Shown: positions 15,792-25,002, numbered from the stretch's first letter. The stretch: DNA of 64,000 nt from DATJLQ01 sp035509415 (GCA_035509415.1 DATJLQ010000001.1:1-64000); one strand, 5' to 3'. Made by a program: numbers and translations. The notes: a model not told the origin generated them from the sequence alone.

Positions 15792-16613
15792 ATGTTCTCG
15801 GGCTTCATGATCAACACTTGGGTCGTGGCGAGCATCGTTGCGGCCGTTGCCGGCTGCGTCGGCTTCTTTGTGGTCATCCGGGGTTCCGCGTTCGCCGCTC
15901 ATGCATTGCCGCTCGGCGCCTTCCCCGGCGCAGCGGCGGCGAGCTTCATCGGCGTCAATCAATTCTTCGGGCTGATCGTGTTCGCCGGTCTCGGGATCGT
16001 CGGAATTCTCCAGCTCGGCCGCCGGGGACGGCCCGATGTCGCGACGGCACTTTCCCTGGTGACGCTCCTCGGGCTGGGAACGCTGTTCCTGAGCATGACC
16101 CGGGAATATTCTCAGGAAGTCTACGCCCTTCTCTTCGGGCAGGTCCTCGGCATCGGCGCCAAGGACTTCGCGCCGGTCGCGGCGGTGGGCGCGATCTCGG
16201 TCGCGGCCATCGTGACGCTGTTCCGGCCCCTCCTGCTCAACTCCCTATCGCCCGAGCTGGGGAATGCCAGGGGAGTGTCGGACCGCCGCTCGGAGCTCTG
16301 CTTTTTGATTATTCTGGCGCTCGCCACGACCGTGACGCTCCCGGTGGTGGGCGCACTCCTCGTTTTCAGCCTGATGGTCGGCCCGGCTTCCGCCGCGCGT
16401 TTCTTTACCGATCGGCCGCTCCACGCAATGCTCATCTCCATGGGCGTGGCGCTGGTCACTATGTGGTCTGCGATCGCCCTCTCTTACGTCTCGAACTGGC
16501 CCATAGGCTTTTTCGTCGGAAGCATGAGTGCCGTTTGCTACGGCGTCGGGCGAACCTGGGCCTGGGTCAGATTGAGCAAGCGGCAAGCGACGTTAGCGGC
16601 CGATCTGTCGTAA
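15792..16613 (+). CDS. Metal ABC transporter permease, second copy
   Basis: The 273-residue protein is a second ABC-3 permease with the same hallmark segments (VVIRGSAFAAHALPLGAFPGAA, RPLLLNSLSPELGNARGV) and about eight hydrophobic helices. It lies 2 bp after the first permease and ends the operon. Two unlike permeases in one operon are known for TroCD- and Mts-type metal importers. The start ATG was chosen directly after the previous stop; longer in-frame versions would begin inside the first permease gene. Confidence 0.87.
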   Translation: MFSGFMINTWVVASIVAAVAGCVGFFVVIRGSAFAAHALPLGAFPGAAAASFIGVNQFFGLIVFAGLGIVGILQLGRRGRPDVATALSLVTLLGLGTLFLSMTREYSQEVYALLFGQVLGIGAKDFAPVAAVGAISVAAIVTLFRPLLLNSLSPELGNARGVSDRRSELCFLIILALATTVTLPVVGALLVFSLMVGPASAARFFTDRPLHAMLISMGVALVTMWSAIALSYVSNWPIGFFVGSMSAVCYGVGRTWAWVRLSKRQATLAADLS

Positions 16614-16669
16614 ATCGAGGAAAGCGCCCGTCTAAAGACGCATGCCCGCGTCCACGCCGACGCTCGCCC

Positions 16670-18031
16670 TCACACCACCTTGGTCGCCGGCTTGCCTTGG
16701 AGATTTTCCTCCTCGGCGTAGGTGCGGCTCATGATCACGATCGCGACGCAGGCGAGCGCCAGCGGCAGCCCGCCCAGGAGGAAGATCGAGGCGGTCGGCC
16801 ATTTGAGCGAGATCAGGAACGCGGCCACGAGCGGCCCGACGATCGCACCCACGCGCCCGATGCCGAGGCACCAGCCGACCCCGGTCGAGCGCATCGCGGT
16901 CGGATAGAAGATGGCCGAGAGCGCGTTGGCGCAGTTCTGGCCGCCGATCACGCAGAAGCCGGCGCCGAAGGTGAGCAGCATCAGGACCGGCACGTCGGTG
17001 CCCGCGTGGCCGAGCACGATCACGAACACGCAGCCGAGCCCGAACATGAGCGGCAGCACGCGGAACGCGCCGTAGCGGTCCATCGGCATGCCGATAAGGA
17101 AGCTCGCGACGATGCCGCCGATCTGGAACAGCGTGCCGATGATGACCGCGGTCTGGACCGGCACGCCGGCGCCCGTGGTGATCGCGGGAATCCAGTTCTG
17201 CAGGAAGAAGAGATCGAGCAAATTCATGAAGAAGATGATCCACAGCAGGACCGTGCCGGCGCCGCGCGCGTTGCGGAACAGGTGTGCCACGGGCACGCCC
17301 GTGATGTTCGTCTCGCCGATGGTGAAGCGCGCGTCGGCGGCGAGCGCCAGGCGGGGATCGATGCGGCGCACGAGGGAGGCGATGCGCTCGCGCGCGGCGT
17401 TGGTCACCATGAGGAAGCGGATCGATTCCGGCAGTGCCGCGAATTGGAGCGGCAGCGTGATGAGCGGCAGGATTCCCCCCACGTACCAGACCACGCGCCA
17501 GCCATGCGTCGGGATCGCGTGGGCCGCGATGGCGCCCGCGGCGGCGGCGCCGAACGAGAAGCCGGTGAACATGATCATCACGAGGGTCGCGCGCCGGCGC
17601 TCGGGGCAATATTCGGCGGTGAGCGCGATGCAGTTGGGCATCGCCCCGCCGAGCCCGAAGCCGGTCAGGAGCCGGTAGATCAGGAGCTGGGTCAAATTGT
17701 CGGATGTCGCCGTGAGCAGCGTGAAGACGCCGAAGATCGCGGTGCAGATCAGGATCACCTTGCGCCGGCCGATCTTGTCGGCGACCACGCCGAACAGAAG
17801 CGCCCCCACGAGGAGACCCACCAGGCTCGCGGTGAAGACCGGCCCGAGGGTGAACTTGTCGAGGTGCCATTCCTTCGCGATCGACGGGGCGACGAAGGCG
17901 ATCGACTGGGCGTCGTACCCGTCGAGGAGCACGGTGAAGCCGCAGATGAGCACCACCCAAAGCTGGAAGCGCCCGAGCTTGCGCTCGTTGATGAAAGACG
18001 GAATGTCGATGACCGCGCCGTCGGCCGCCAT
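16670..18031 (-). CDS. MFS transporter, aromatic acid:H+ symporter (AAHS) type
   Basis: The 453-residue protein has 12 hydrophobic helices and AAHS features: the DGYDAQSIAF motif in the first helix (about 36-45), the GVVADKIGRRK loop 2-3 and FGLGGAMPNCIAL in helix 4. Known members (PcaK, BenK) import protocatechuate, benzoate and other aromatic acids by proton symport. The catabolic genes around it (aromatic hydrolases, a resorcylate-decarboxylase-like enzyme) fit that role. The ATG chosen has GGGGAGG eight bases upstream. Confidence 0.85.
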   Translation of the reverse strand: MAADGAVIDIPSFINERKLGRFQLWVVLICGFTVLLDGYDAQSIAFVAPSIAKEWHLDKFTLGPVFTASLVGLLVGALLFGVVADKIGRRKVILICTAIFGVFTLLTATSDNLTQLLIYRLLTGFGLGGAMPNCIALTAEYCPERRRATLVMIMFTGFSFGAAAAGAIAAHAIPTHGWRVVWYVGGILPLITLPLQFAALPESIRFLMVTNAARERIASLVRRIDPRLALAADARFTIGETNITGVPVAHLFRNARGAGTVLLWIIFFMNLLDLFFLQNWIPAITTGAGVPVQTAVIIGTLFQIGGIVASFLIGMPMDRYGAFRVLPLMFGLGCVFVIVLGHAGTDVPVLMLLTFGAGFCVIGGQNCANALSAIFYPTAMRSTGVGWCLGIGRVGAIVGPLVAAFLISLKWPTASIFLLGGLPLALACVAIVIMSRTYAEEENLQGKPATKVV

Positions 18032-18159
18032 GATCGCCTCCCCCAGTCGCGCCGGCGGCCCGTGGCCGATCCGGCTGCCATTGAGGCGCGCCTGCGCGCG
18101 CCCGTTTTGGAGCATTGTCGGCGATTAGGCGAGCGCGATCAAGCGCGCCGCGCGCACCC

Positions 18160-19077
18160 TCACGCCATCTTGTTCTCGAGCGTGCCGATGCCCTCGATCC
18201 AGAGCTTGACCGTGTCGCCGGGCTTCAGGAACTCGCGCCGCGCGGCGCCCACGCCCGACGGCGTGCCGGTCAAGATCAGGTCGCCCGGATAGAGTGTCAC
18301 GTAGGTCGAGAGCTGGGAGAGCTGCTCGGCGAGGGTGAAGATCATCTTCGCGGTGTTCGAATCCTGCTTGATCGCGCCGTTGACCCAGAGCTTGAGGTCG
18401 AGCGTCTGCGGATCGGCGATCGCGCGCGCGGGCACGATCCAGGGCCCGAGCGGGCACGCGCCGTCGAAGCATTTCTGCGCGACCCAGTCGTACTTGAAGG
18501 GCGAGCTGTCGGGGAGCGGATCGCGCTTCATCACGTCGCGCGCCGAAAGATCGTTCGCGATCGTGTAGCCCGCGACGTGGTCGAGGGCGCGCTCGAGCGG
18601 CACGCGCGTCGCGATGCGTCCGATCACCGCCACGAGCTCGACCTCCCAATCGACCGCCTTCGAGTGGGGCGGCAGCTTCACTTCCGCGCCCGGCCCGACG
18701 ATGGCGCGCGGCGACTTGATGAAATGCCAGGGCTTGAGGCCCACCTGGTGCGGATCGGGCGCCGGCGCGATCTTGTGCAGGTTCGCCATCTCCAGCATGT
18801 GGTCGGTGTAGTTGGCGCCGGCGCAATAGACGCACGAGGGGTAGAGCACGGGCGCGAGCAACGCCGCCTCGGTGAGCGGGATCGCCTTCCCCTTGGGCTT
18901 GGCGGCGGCGGCCGAAAGGCGCCCCTCGGCGCGGGCCCAATCCTCGAGGATGGCGAGCACGCTCGCGTCGGCCCCATTCCCGGTCGCGGCCGCCGCGTCG
19001 TAGACCGTGTCCCCCAGAACGAGGCCCGCGCGCGGGCCGGACGAGGTGCCGTAGGTCGCGAGCTTGTAGCTGGTCAT
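18160..19077 (-). CDS. Fumarylacetoacetate hydrolase-family protein
   Basis: The 305-residue enzyme has the FAH C-terminal fold: VDWEVELVAVIG with its paired metal-binding glutamates (about 142-153), NDLSARDVMKRDP (about 176-188), TYVTLYPGDLILTGTPSGVG and a C-terminal WIEGIGTLENKM. Members hydrolyse C-C bonds or decarboxylate ring-cleavage products (for example acylpyruvases, homoprotocatechuate-pathway enzymes). The exact substrate is unknown. It is followed after 128 bp by the AAHS permease on the same strand, so the two may be cotranscribed. Confidence 0.87.
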   Translation of the reverse strand: MTSYKLATYGTSSGPRAGLVLGDTVYDAAAATGNGADASVLAILEDWARAEGRLSAAAAKPKGKAIPLTEAALLAPVLYPSCVYCAGANYTDHMLEMANLHKIAPAPDPHQVGLKPWHFIKSPRAIVGPGAEVKLPPHSKAVDWEVELVAVIGRIATRVPLERALDHVAGYTIANDLSARDVMKRDPLPDSSPFKYDWVAQKCFDGACPLGPWIVPARAIADPQTLDLKLWVNGAIKQDSNTAKMIFTLAEQLSQLSTYVTLYPGDLILTGTPSGVGAARREFLKPGDTVKLWIEGIGTLENKMA

Positions 19078-19296
19078 GGGCGGGGCTCCTGGTTCGGGGC
19101 GGACTGGGGCGATGGGCGGAGGCGCGAGCCTATCCGCGCCCGCCGCTCCCGGTCAATCGCGCGGGGTGCCCAGCCGAACCCCCTCGAACCCGTTCCGCGG
19201 TTGGAGTAGTCTCGGCCTCCCGGGCGGCTCCCAGAACAACAACGAACGCGCCGCCTCGGAACGGACGCAAACCGCACTCGGGCGAAGGATCCTTCC

Positions 19297-20559
19297 ATGA
19301 CCATCTACGGCGGACCCGTTTTCGAGATGGCGCGCCAGCAATTCGTTGCCGTCGCCGACCATCTCGCCATTCCGGCCGACGAGCGCGACCGGCTCCTCTA
19401 TCCGAAGCGCGCGGTCGCGGTCGCGATCCCGATTCACGCCGACGACGGCTCGACGCGCGTGTTCGAAGGCTATCGCGTGCAGCACCACCTGACCCTCGGA
19501 CCGACCAAGGGCGGGACGCGCTTCGCGCCCACGCTCGACATCGGCGAGGTGGGGGCGCTCGCGATCTGGATGAGCTGGAAATGCGCGCTCGCGGGCCTGC
19601 CCTACGGCGGCGCCAAGGGCGGGGTCGCGTGCGACCCGTTGAAGCTCTCGCCGCGCGAGCTCGAGGCGGTGTCGCGCCGCTACATGCAGGAAATGATCCC
19701 CTTCGTCGGCCCGCACACCGACATCATGGCGCCGGACATGGGCACCAACGAGCAGGTCATGGCCTGGTTCATGGACACCTACTCCATGCATCACGGCCAC
19801 GCGATCACCGAGATCGTGACCGGGAAGCCGGTCTCGGTCGGCGGCACGGTCGGGCGGCGCGAGGCGACCGGGCGCGGCGTCGCCTATCTCGCCTCGCGCG
19901 CGCTCCAGAAGCTCAACCTGCGCTCGACCGACTGCACCGCGATCGTGCAGGGCTTCGGCAATGTCGGGAGCTACGCGGCCCTCATCCTCGCGCGCCAGCA
20001 CGGGCTCAAGATTCTCGGCGTGTCCGACCACACGGCCGCCTATTTCGACGCGCGCGGCCTGCCGCTCGACGACATCGAGCGCCACGTCGCGAAGAACCGC
20101 GTGCTCGCGGGCTGGTCCAAGGAGGCGCTCGCCGATCCCGCCGAGTTGCTTACGCGCGAATGCGACGTGCTGGTGCCGGCGGCGGTCGAGCAGGTGATTA
20201 CCGGCAAGAACGCCGGCCAGCTCAAATGCCGCGTGCTCGCCGAGGGAGCAAACGGACCCACCACACCCGAGGCGGACGCCGTCCTCGCCCAGCGCAACGA
20301 CGAGATCTTCGTCATCCCGGACATATTGTGCAATTCGGGCGGCGTGATCGTGTCCTATTTCGAATGGGTGCAGGATCTCCAACAGCTGTTCTGGACCGAG
20401 GTCGAGGTCAACAGCCGGCTCGAGCGTCTCCTCGAGATGGCGTTCCAGCAGGTGGTGAAGCGCGCGGCCGCCGAGCGGATCGCGAACCGCACCGCCGCGA
20501 TGTCGATCGGCGTCGAGAAGGTGTGGGCCGGGAAGCGCCTTCGGGGGCTGTTCCCGTGA
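19297..20559 (+). CDS. Glu/Leu/Phe/Val-type dehydrogenase, probable glutamate dehydrogenase
   Basis: The 420-residue hexameric-type amino-acid dehydrogenase converts glutamate to 2-oxoglutarate and ammonia, or the reverse. Visible elements are the substrate site GPTKGGTRF (about 68-76), the catalytic lysine loop PYGGAKGGV (about 102-110), TGRGVAY and the Rossmann motif GFGNVGSYAA (about 217-226). Length is typical of the NAD-type small GDH. A GAAGGA ribosome site precedes the ATG. The stop overlaps the start of a secreted pentapeptide-repeat gene by 4 bp. Confidence 0.9.
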   Translation: MTIYGGPVFEMARQQFVAVADHLAIPADERDRLLYPKRAVAVAIPIHADDGSTRVFEGYRVQHHLTLGPTKGGTRFAPTLDIGEVGALAIWMSWKCALAGLPYGGAKGGVACDPLKLSPRELEAVSRRYMQEMIPFVGPHTDIMAPDMGTNEQVMAWFMDTYSMHHGHAITEIVTGKPVSVGGTVGRREATGRGVAYLASRALQKLNLRSTDCTAIVQGFGNVGSYAALILARQHGLKILGVSDHTAAYFDARGLPLDDIERHVAKNRVLAGWSKEALADPAELLTRECDVLVPAAVEQVITGKNAGQLKCRVLAEGANGPTTPEADAVLAQRNDEIFVIPDILCNSGGVIVSYFEWVQDLQQLFWTEVEVNSRLERLLEMAFQQVVKRAAAERIANRTAAMSIGVEKVWAGKRLRGLFP

Positions 20560-21359
20560 GACGCGGCGCCGGGTTGCGCGCCGCTTTCGGCGCCGCGGCG
20601 GCGCTGGCGCTCGTCGCCGGCGCGGGCGCCGCGCGGGCGCAGGTGCGCACCTATTCCTTCCCCGAGACGCGCGTCGAGCAGCCGCGCGAGGAGAACGGCT
20701 GCGAGATCAAGCCCTACACCCAATGCATCAACGCCAATTTGCACGGCGTCGATTACTCGAACGCGAACCTGCAGCAGGCAAGCTTCCAGAACAGCAACCT
20801 GGAGCAAGCCAACCTGACCGGCGCCAACCTCGAGAGCGCCGATTTCCGCGGCGCGGACCTGACCGACGCCAATTTGACGCAGGCCGACCTCACCTTCGCG
20901 AGCTTCCAGGGCGCCAACCTCACCCACGCGAATTTCAACAGCGCCACGCTCGACTCGGCCAATTTCACCGGCGCCACCCTGTTCAAGACCGACTTCCGCT
21001 TCGCCCACATGCTGCGCGCGAAGCTCGCCGACCTCGATCTGCGCCAGACGCTGCTCTCGAACGTGAAGCTCGGCGCCGCCGATCTCGAGCGCGTCCGGCT
21101 CTCCGACGCGGACATCTCGTCGAGCTCGTTCGACCAGTCCGACTTCACGGACGCCGACCTGACGCGCGCCAACGCCAACGGCTCGAGCTTCCAGGGCGCC
21201 AATCTCTCGGGCGTCAAGCTGACCTCGGCCATCCTGACCGGCTGCGACTTCACCGGCGCGATCCTGGCCGGTGCCGATTTGACCAAGGCCAATCTCTCGG
21301 GCGCGACCTGGATCGACGGCCGCGTGTGCGCCGAGCAGTCGATCGGCACCTGCAAATAG
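20556..21359 (+). CDS. Secreted pentapeptide-repeat protein
   Basis: The 267-residue product starts with GTG overlapping the GDH stop (GTGA). A signal peptide (about 1-29, AGAARA-Q) is followed by roughly 38 tandem pentapeptides of the A(D/N)LxX type (about 60-250), which fold as a right-handed square beta-helix. Cysteine pairs flank the helix (C49 and C58; C257 and C266) and may form disulfides in the periplasm. The function is unknown; cytosolic members such as Qnr bind gyrase, but an exported one would not. The coupling with GDH is unexplained. Confidence 0.85.
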   Translation: MRRGAGLRAAFGAAAALALVAGAGAARAQVRTYSFPETRVEQPREENGCEIKPYTQCINANLHGVDYSNANLQQASFQNSNLEQANLTGANLESADFRGADLTDANLTQADLTFASFQGANLTHANFNSATLDSANFTGATLFKTDFRFAHMLRAKLADLDLRQTLLSNVKLGAADLERVRLSDADISSSSFDQSDFTDADLTRANANGSSFQGANLSGVKLTSAILTGCDFTGAILAGADLTKANLSGATWIDGRVCAEQSIGTCK

Positions 21360-21423
21360 CCCCGCGGGCGCCGGACGCGACGGTCCGGTCCCGCCCAACA
21401 TCCGTTCCGGAAGGGAGGAGTCC

Positions 21424-22665
21424 ATGGAGCCGCATGCGCGCGGACTGACCGAGGAGCAGCGCCTGATGCGCGCGAGCTGCCGCGCCTTCGTCGACCAGGT
21501 GGTCACGCCCTTCATGCGCCGCGACTGGCAGCGCGAATGGCTCATGGATCCGGACGCGCGCCTGCCGCCCGAAATCCTCGAGGCGGCCGACAAGGTCGGC
21601 GTACGCACCCTCGGCGTGCCCGAGGCGTTCGGCGGCATCGAGCTCGAGCCCGCGACCGAGGTGCGGAGCTTCGCCGTGATCGCGGAGGAGATCGCGCGCG
21701 GCGATTCCGGCCTCGCCGACAAGCTGGTGCAGAACTGGAAGGTCGCGGTGCTGCTGCGGAACCTGGCGCCGCGCCATCTCCAGGAGCGCTGGTTCAAGCG
21801 CCTCGTGGCCGAGCCCGGGTTCCTCCTCGCCCATTGCCTCACCGAGCCGCGCGGGGCGTCGGACCGCTGGCTGCCCTACGACGTGCCCGAGGCCGCGATG
21901 CACACGCGCGCCGTCCTCGAGGGCGACGAATGGGTCATCAACGGACGGAAGCAGTTCATCAGCAACGGCTACGACGCGGGCCTGTTCGTCGTCTACGCCA
22001 ACACGAACCCGAAGACCGGCATGATGCGCGGCACCTCGAGCTTCGTGGTGCCGCGCGATACGCCGGGCCTCACGATCGCGCGTTGCAACGAGACCATCGG
22101 CTGCCGCTTCATGAACAACGGCGAGCTGGTGTTCGAGGATTGCCGCGTGCCGCGCGACCATCTCCTGGTCGAGGGCGAGGCGCTGGGGAAGGCCGCGGTC
22201 TATTTCCGGCCCGGGAAGATCATCCAGGCGGCGAAGAATCTCGGCGTCGGGGTGGCAGCGTTCGAGCGCACGGCGGACTACGTCCAGACCTACGTCCAGG
22301 GCGGGCGCATCCTGATCAAGCACCAGGCGGTCGCGTTGCGGCTCGCCGAGATGGCGACCAAGCTCGCGGCCGTGCGCGCCCTTCTCGGCGAGGCCGCGCG
22401 CGCGGTCGACGAGCAGGCGCCCGACGCCGACCAGCTCTGCAACATGGTGAAGCTGTTCGCGTCCGAGGAGGTGTTCAAGGTGAGCCAACACGCCATGGAG
22501 CTCCATGGCGGCAACGGGGCCATGCTCGATTTCGGCATCGAGAAGCTGATGCGCGACGCGTCCATCTTCCTCCACATGGACGCGACCACGGACATTTCGC
22601 GCTTCAAGATCGTGAAGGCGATGTTCCCCGCGACCGCGGGGAAATACGCAGGGCCGGAGGCGTGA
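21424..22665 (+). CDS. Acyl-CoA dehydrogenase-family protein
   Basis: The 413-residue flavoprotein has the three acyl-CoA dehydrogenase domains: N-terminal helices (about 1-130), a beta domain with LTEPRGASDRW (about 139-149) and FMNNGELVFEDCRVP, and a C-terminal helical domain ending MELHGGNGAMLDFGIEKLMRDASIFL. The usual catalytic (Y)EGT near the C-terminus is replaced by HMDATTDI, so the base at that position would be Asp, or another residue acts as base. AAGGGAGG precedes the ATG. Likely oxidises an acyl-CoA made in the surrounding catabolic pathways; substrate unknown. Confidence 0.85.
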   Translation: MEPHARGLTEEQRLMRASCRAFVDQVVTPFMRRDWQREWLMDPDARLPPEILEAADKVGVRTLGVPEAFGGIELEPATEVRSFAVIAEEIARGDSGLADKLVQNWKVAVLLRNLAPRHLQERWFKRLVAEPGFLLAHCLTEPRGASDRWLPYDVPEAAMHTRAVLEGDEWVINGRKQFISNGYDAGLFVVYANTNPKTGMMRGTSSFVVPRDTPGLTIARCNETIGCRFMNNGELVFEDCRVPRDHLLVEGEALGKAAVYFRPGKIIQAAKNLGVGVAAFERTADYVQTYVQGGRILIKHQAVALRLAEMATKLAAVRALLGEAARAVDEQAPDADQLCNMVKLFASEEVFKVSQHAMELHGGNGAMLDFGIEKLMRDASIFLHMDATTDISRFKIVKAMFPATAGKYAGPEA

Positions 22666-22671
22666 CGGCGC

Positions 22672-23472
22672 TCAGTCGCAGCGCGCGGCCATGCCGCCAT
22701 CGACCAGGATCTCGGCGCCGGTGACGAAGCGCGCCTCGTCGGACGCGAGATAGAGGGCGGCAAAGGCCGTGTCGCGCCCGTCGCCCATGAAGCCGAGCGG
22801 AATGCGCTTCAGGCGCTCGGCCAAGAGCGTCTCGACGTCGCCGCCGGTGCGCTCGCGCGCGAGACGCGCCTCGACCATGGGCGTATGGAGCTGGCCCGGA
22901 ATCACGCAATTCGCGCGGATGCGCTTCGGTGCGTACTGGACCGCGGTCACGCGCGTGAGCTGAAGCACGCCCGCCTTCGACGCCGCGTAGCCGACTTGGG
23001 GATTGCCCGAGAAGCGGATGCCCGAGGTCGAGGCGACGTTCACGATCGCCCCGCCGCCCGCATCGATCATCGCCGGGATGGCGTGCTTCGTCGCGAGGAA
23101 CACGCTCGTGAGGTTGAGCTCGAGCTGGGCGTGCCACGCGGCCTCGCTCAGCTCGGCGGCACCGCCGGGTGCGGAGCCGCCCACATTGTTGACCAATATG
23201 TCGACGCGGCCGAAACGCTCGCGGCAGGCCGCGACCATTTCTTCGACCGCGTCCGCATCCGTGAGGTCGGCCAGATGGCGCACGAGCGTGCCGCCCTCCG
23301 CCGCGACCAGCGAACCGGTCTCCTCCATGCGCCCGGCGTCGCGGTCGACCGCGAACACGGAGGCGCCCTCGCGCGCGAACAGCGCCGCGATCGCGCGCCC
23401 GTTGCCCCAGCCGGGCCCGACCGAGCCAGCACCGGTCACGATCGCAACCTTGCCTTGGAGCCGTCCGGCCAT
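22672..23472 (-). CDS. SDR-family NAD(P)-dependent oxidoreductase
   Basis: The 266 residues form a classical short-chain dehydrogenase: cofactor motif VTGAGSVGPGWGNG (about 13-26, with a small insertion relative to TGxxxGxG), NNVGG, the catalytic serine in NVASTSG and the YAASK pair. An acidic residue after strand beta 2 (VDRD) suggests NAD. It reads toward the acyl-CoA dehydrogenase and ends 6 bp from it. The substrate is not predictable. Confidence 0.87.
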   Translation of the reverse strand: MAGRLQGKVAIVTGAGSVGPGWGNGRAIAALFAREGASVFAVDRDAGRMEETGSLVAAEGGTLVRHLADLTDADAVEEMVAACRERFGRVDILVNNVGGSAPGGAAELSEAAWHAQLELNLTSVFLATKHAIPAMIDAGGGAIVNVASTSGIRFSGNPQVGYAASKAGVLQLTRVTAVQYAPKRIRANCVIPGQLHTPMVEARLARERTGGDVETLLAERLKRIPLGFMGDGRDTAFAALYLASDEARFVTGAEILVDGGMAARCD

Positions 23473-23496
23473 GCCGTCCCTCTCTCGATGCGGGCT

Positions 23497-24045
23497 CTAG
23501 GGCTCGAGCTCGGTGGCAGCACCCTCGGGCAGCTTCACCTCGAAGACGTTGAGGGTCATCGAGACCAGCGTGTAATAGCCGAGAATGCCGACCAGCTCGA
23601 CCAGTCCCTGGTCGCCGAGAGCCGCCGCCGCGGCATCATAGAGTGCCTCGTCGACTTGGTGCCCCTCATGAAGCGATTTCGCGAAGCGATAGACGGTGCG
23701 CTCCTCGTCGGCCGCGAAGCGCGGCTCGCGGCGCGTGCGGATGGCCTCGACGATCGCGGGGTCGAGCCCGGCGGCGAGCGCCTCCTTCTTGTGCGCATGC
23801 CACTCGTAATGGGAGGTCCAATGGCGCGCGGTCACCAGGATCGCGAGCTCGGAAAGGCGTTTCGGCAGCGAGGTCTGGTAACGCGCGAACTCGCCGAGGC
23901 GCTCGGCGCGGCGCGCGAGCTCGGGCGAGGTGAGCCACAACGCCGTCGGCGCCGGCACGCGGCCGCGGCGTGCGGTAACGTCGTCATGCACCGCGCGTTG
24001 GGCGGTGCTCATGGTCTCGGGCTTGGGCGGGGTGAGACGCGGCAT
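23497..24045 (-). CDS. Carboxymuconolactone decarboxylase-like (AhpD-fold) protein
   Basis: The 182-residue protein has the CMD/AhpD core: SELAILVTARHWTSHYEWHAHKKEALAAGL (about 65-94) and an N-terminal PELARR...GEFARYQTSLPKRL lead-in. There is no CxxC, so it is not an AhpD-type peroxidase. PcaC enzymes of the beta-ketoadipate pathway have this fold but are shorter (about 130 residues). It lies 24 bp upstream of the SDR gene on the same strand and divergent from a PcaD-like hydrolase, which hints at ring-cleavage lactone chemistry. Confidence 0.75.
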   Translation of the reverse strand: MPRLTPPKPETMSTAQRAVHDDVTARRGRVPAPTALWLTSPELARRAERLGEFARYQTSLPKRLSELAILVTARHWTSHYEWHAHKKEALAAGLDPAIVEAIRTRREPRFAADEERTVYRFAKSLHEGHQVDEALYDAAAAALGDQGLVELVGILGYYTLVSMTLNVFEVKLPEGAATELEP

Positions 24046-24192
24046 GGATCGCTCCTCGAGGCGGCGGTCCCGTCCTGTAGCGGCTTCCGCCGGGCGGCGC
24101 AACGGCCTCGCGTGGCCGGCCAGGCTCAGGCGATTGACAGGCGCTGTGCCCCCATGGCCTATACGGCGCATGAGGACGGGCGGGGCACGCGC

Positions 24193-25002
24193 ATGATGGT
24201 CGACGCCAATGGCAGCCGCTTCCATTGCCGCGTCGACGGGCCGGACCGCGTCGACGGGCCGGCGGGAGCGCCCTGGATCGCGTTCAGCAATTCGCTTGCG
24301 ACCGATCTTTCCATGTGGGACGACCAGGCGGCTTTTTTCGCGCGCCGTTACCGCGTGCTGCGTTACGACCAACGCGGCCACGGCTTGAGCGCAGCCCCCG
24401 AGGGCGATTACGATTTCGCGCTCCTGGTCGCGGACGCGCTCGCCCTTCTCGACGCGCACGGGATCGAGCGTTGCCATTTCGTCGGATTGTCCATGGGCGG
24501 CGTCACGGCCCTCGGCCTCGCCGAGCGGCATGGCGCGCGGCTTCTCTCGGTCGCGGTGTGCGACGCGAACGGCGCCTCGAGCCCCGAGGGTGCGCGTGCC
24601 TGGAGCGAGCGCTGCACCCTCGCGCGCGCCCAAGGTATCGAGGCGCTGGTCGAGCCGACGGTGAAGCGCTGGTTCCATCCCGATTATTACGCGCGCAATC
24701 CCGCGGGGCTCGAGAAGGTACGCGGGATGATCCGAACGACCCCGCTCGCGGGCTTTCTCGGCTGCGCCGCGGCGCTCTCGGATTACGACTACAAGACGGA
24801 TTTGGGCCGCATCCGCGTGCCGACGCTGTTTCTCGCAGGTGCCGAGGACGGTGCCGTGCCCCAAGGCATGCGCGCGATGGCGGCGTCCGTCCCGGGTGCG
24901 CGTTATGCCGAGGTCTCGCCCGCGGGCCATATCTCCAACATCGAGCAGCCCGAAGCCTTCACCGAGGCGCTCGGCGATTTCATCGCGAGCGTCGCGTCAT
25001 GA
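24193..25002 (+). CDS. Alpha/beta hydrolase, 3-oxoadipate enol-lactonase (PcaD)-like
   Basis: The 269-residue hydrolase has the nucleophile elbow GLSMGG (Ser about residue 100), the oxyanion region, RYDQRGHGLS, and Asp (LAGAEDG) and His (SPAGHIS) completing the triad. The overall pattern is that of PcaD, which opens beta-ketoadipate enol-lactone. Start: the ATG used gives MMVDANGSRFHCRVDG, as in other PcaD proteins; an ATG at 24154 would add 13 residues and neither has a strong ribosome site. The gene begins a four-gene run and its stop overlaps the next start by 4 bp. Confidence 0.8.
   Translation: MMVDANGSRFHCRVDGPDRVDGPAGAPWIAFSNSLATDLSMWDDQAAFFARRYRVLRYDQRGHGLSAAPEGDYDFALLVADALALLDAHGIERCHFVGLSMGGVTALGLAERHGARLLSVAVCDANGASSPEGARAWSERCTLARAQGIEALVEPTVKRWFHPDYYARNPAGLEKVRGMIRTTPLAGFLGCAAALSDYDYKTDLGRIRVPTLFLAGAEDGAVPQGMRAMAASVPGARYAEVSPAGHISNIEQPEAFTEALGDFIASVAS

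Noticed and set aside
15818..18292. Plus-strand open frame (824 codons) across the second metal permease and the AAHS permease gene
   Set aside because: It crosses two genes on different strands; the lack of stops reflects high GC content only.
20556..21359. Pentapeptide protein as quinolone-resistance (Qnr-like) gene
   Set aside because: A signal peptide and flanking cysteine pairs indicate export, incompatible with binding gyrase in the cytosol.
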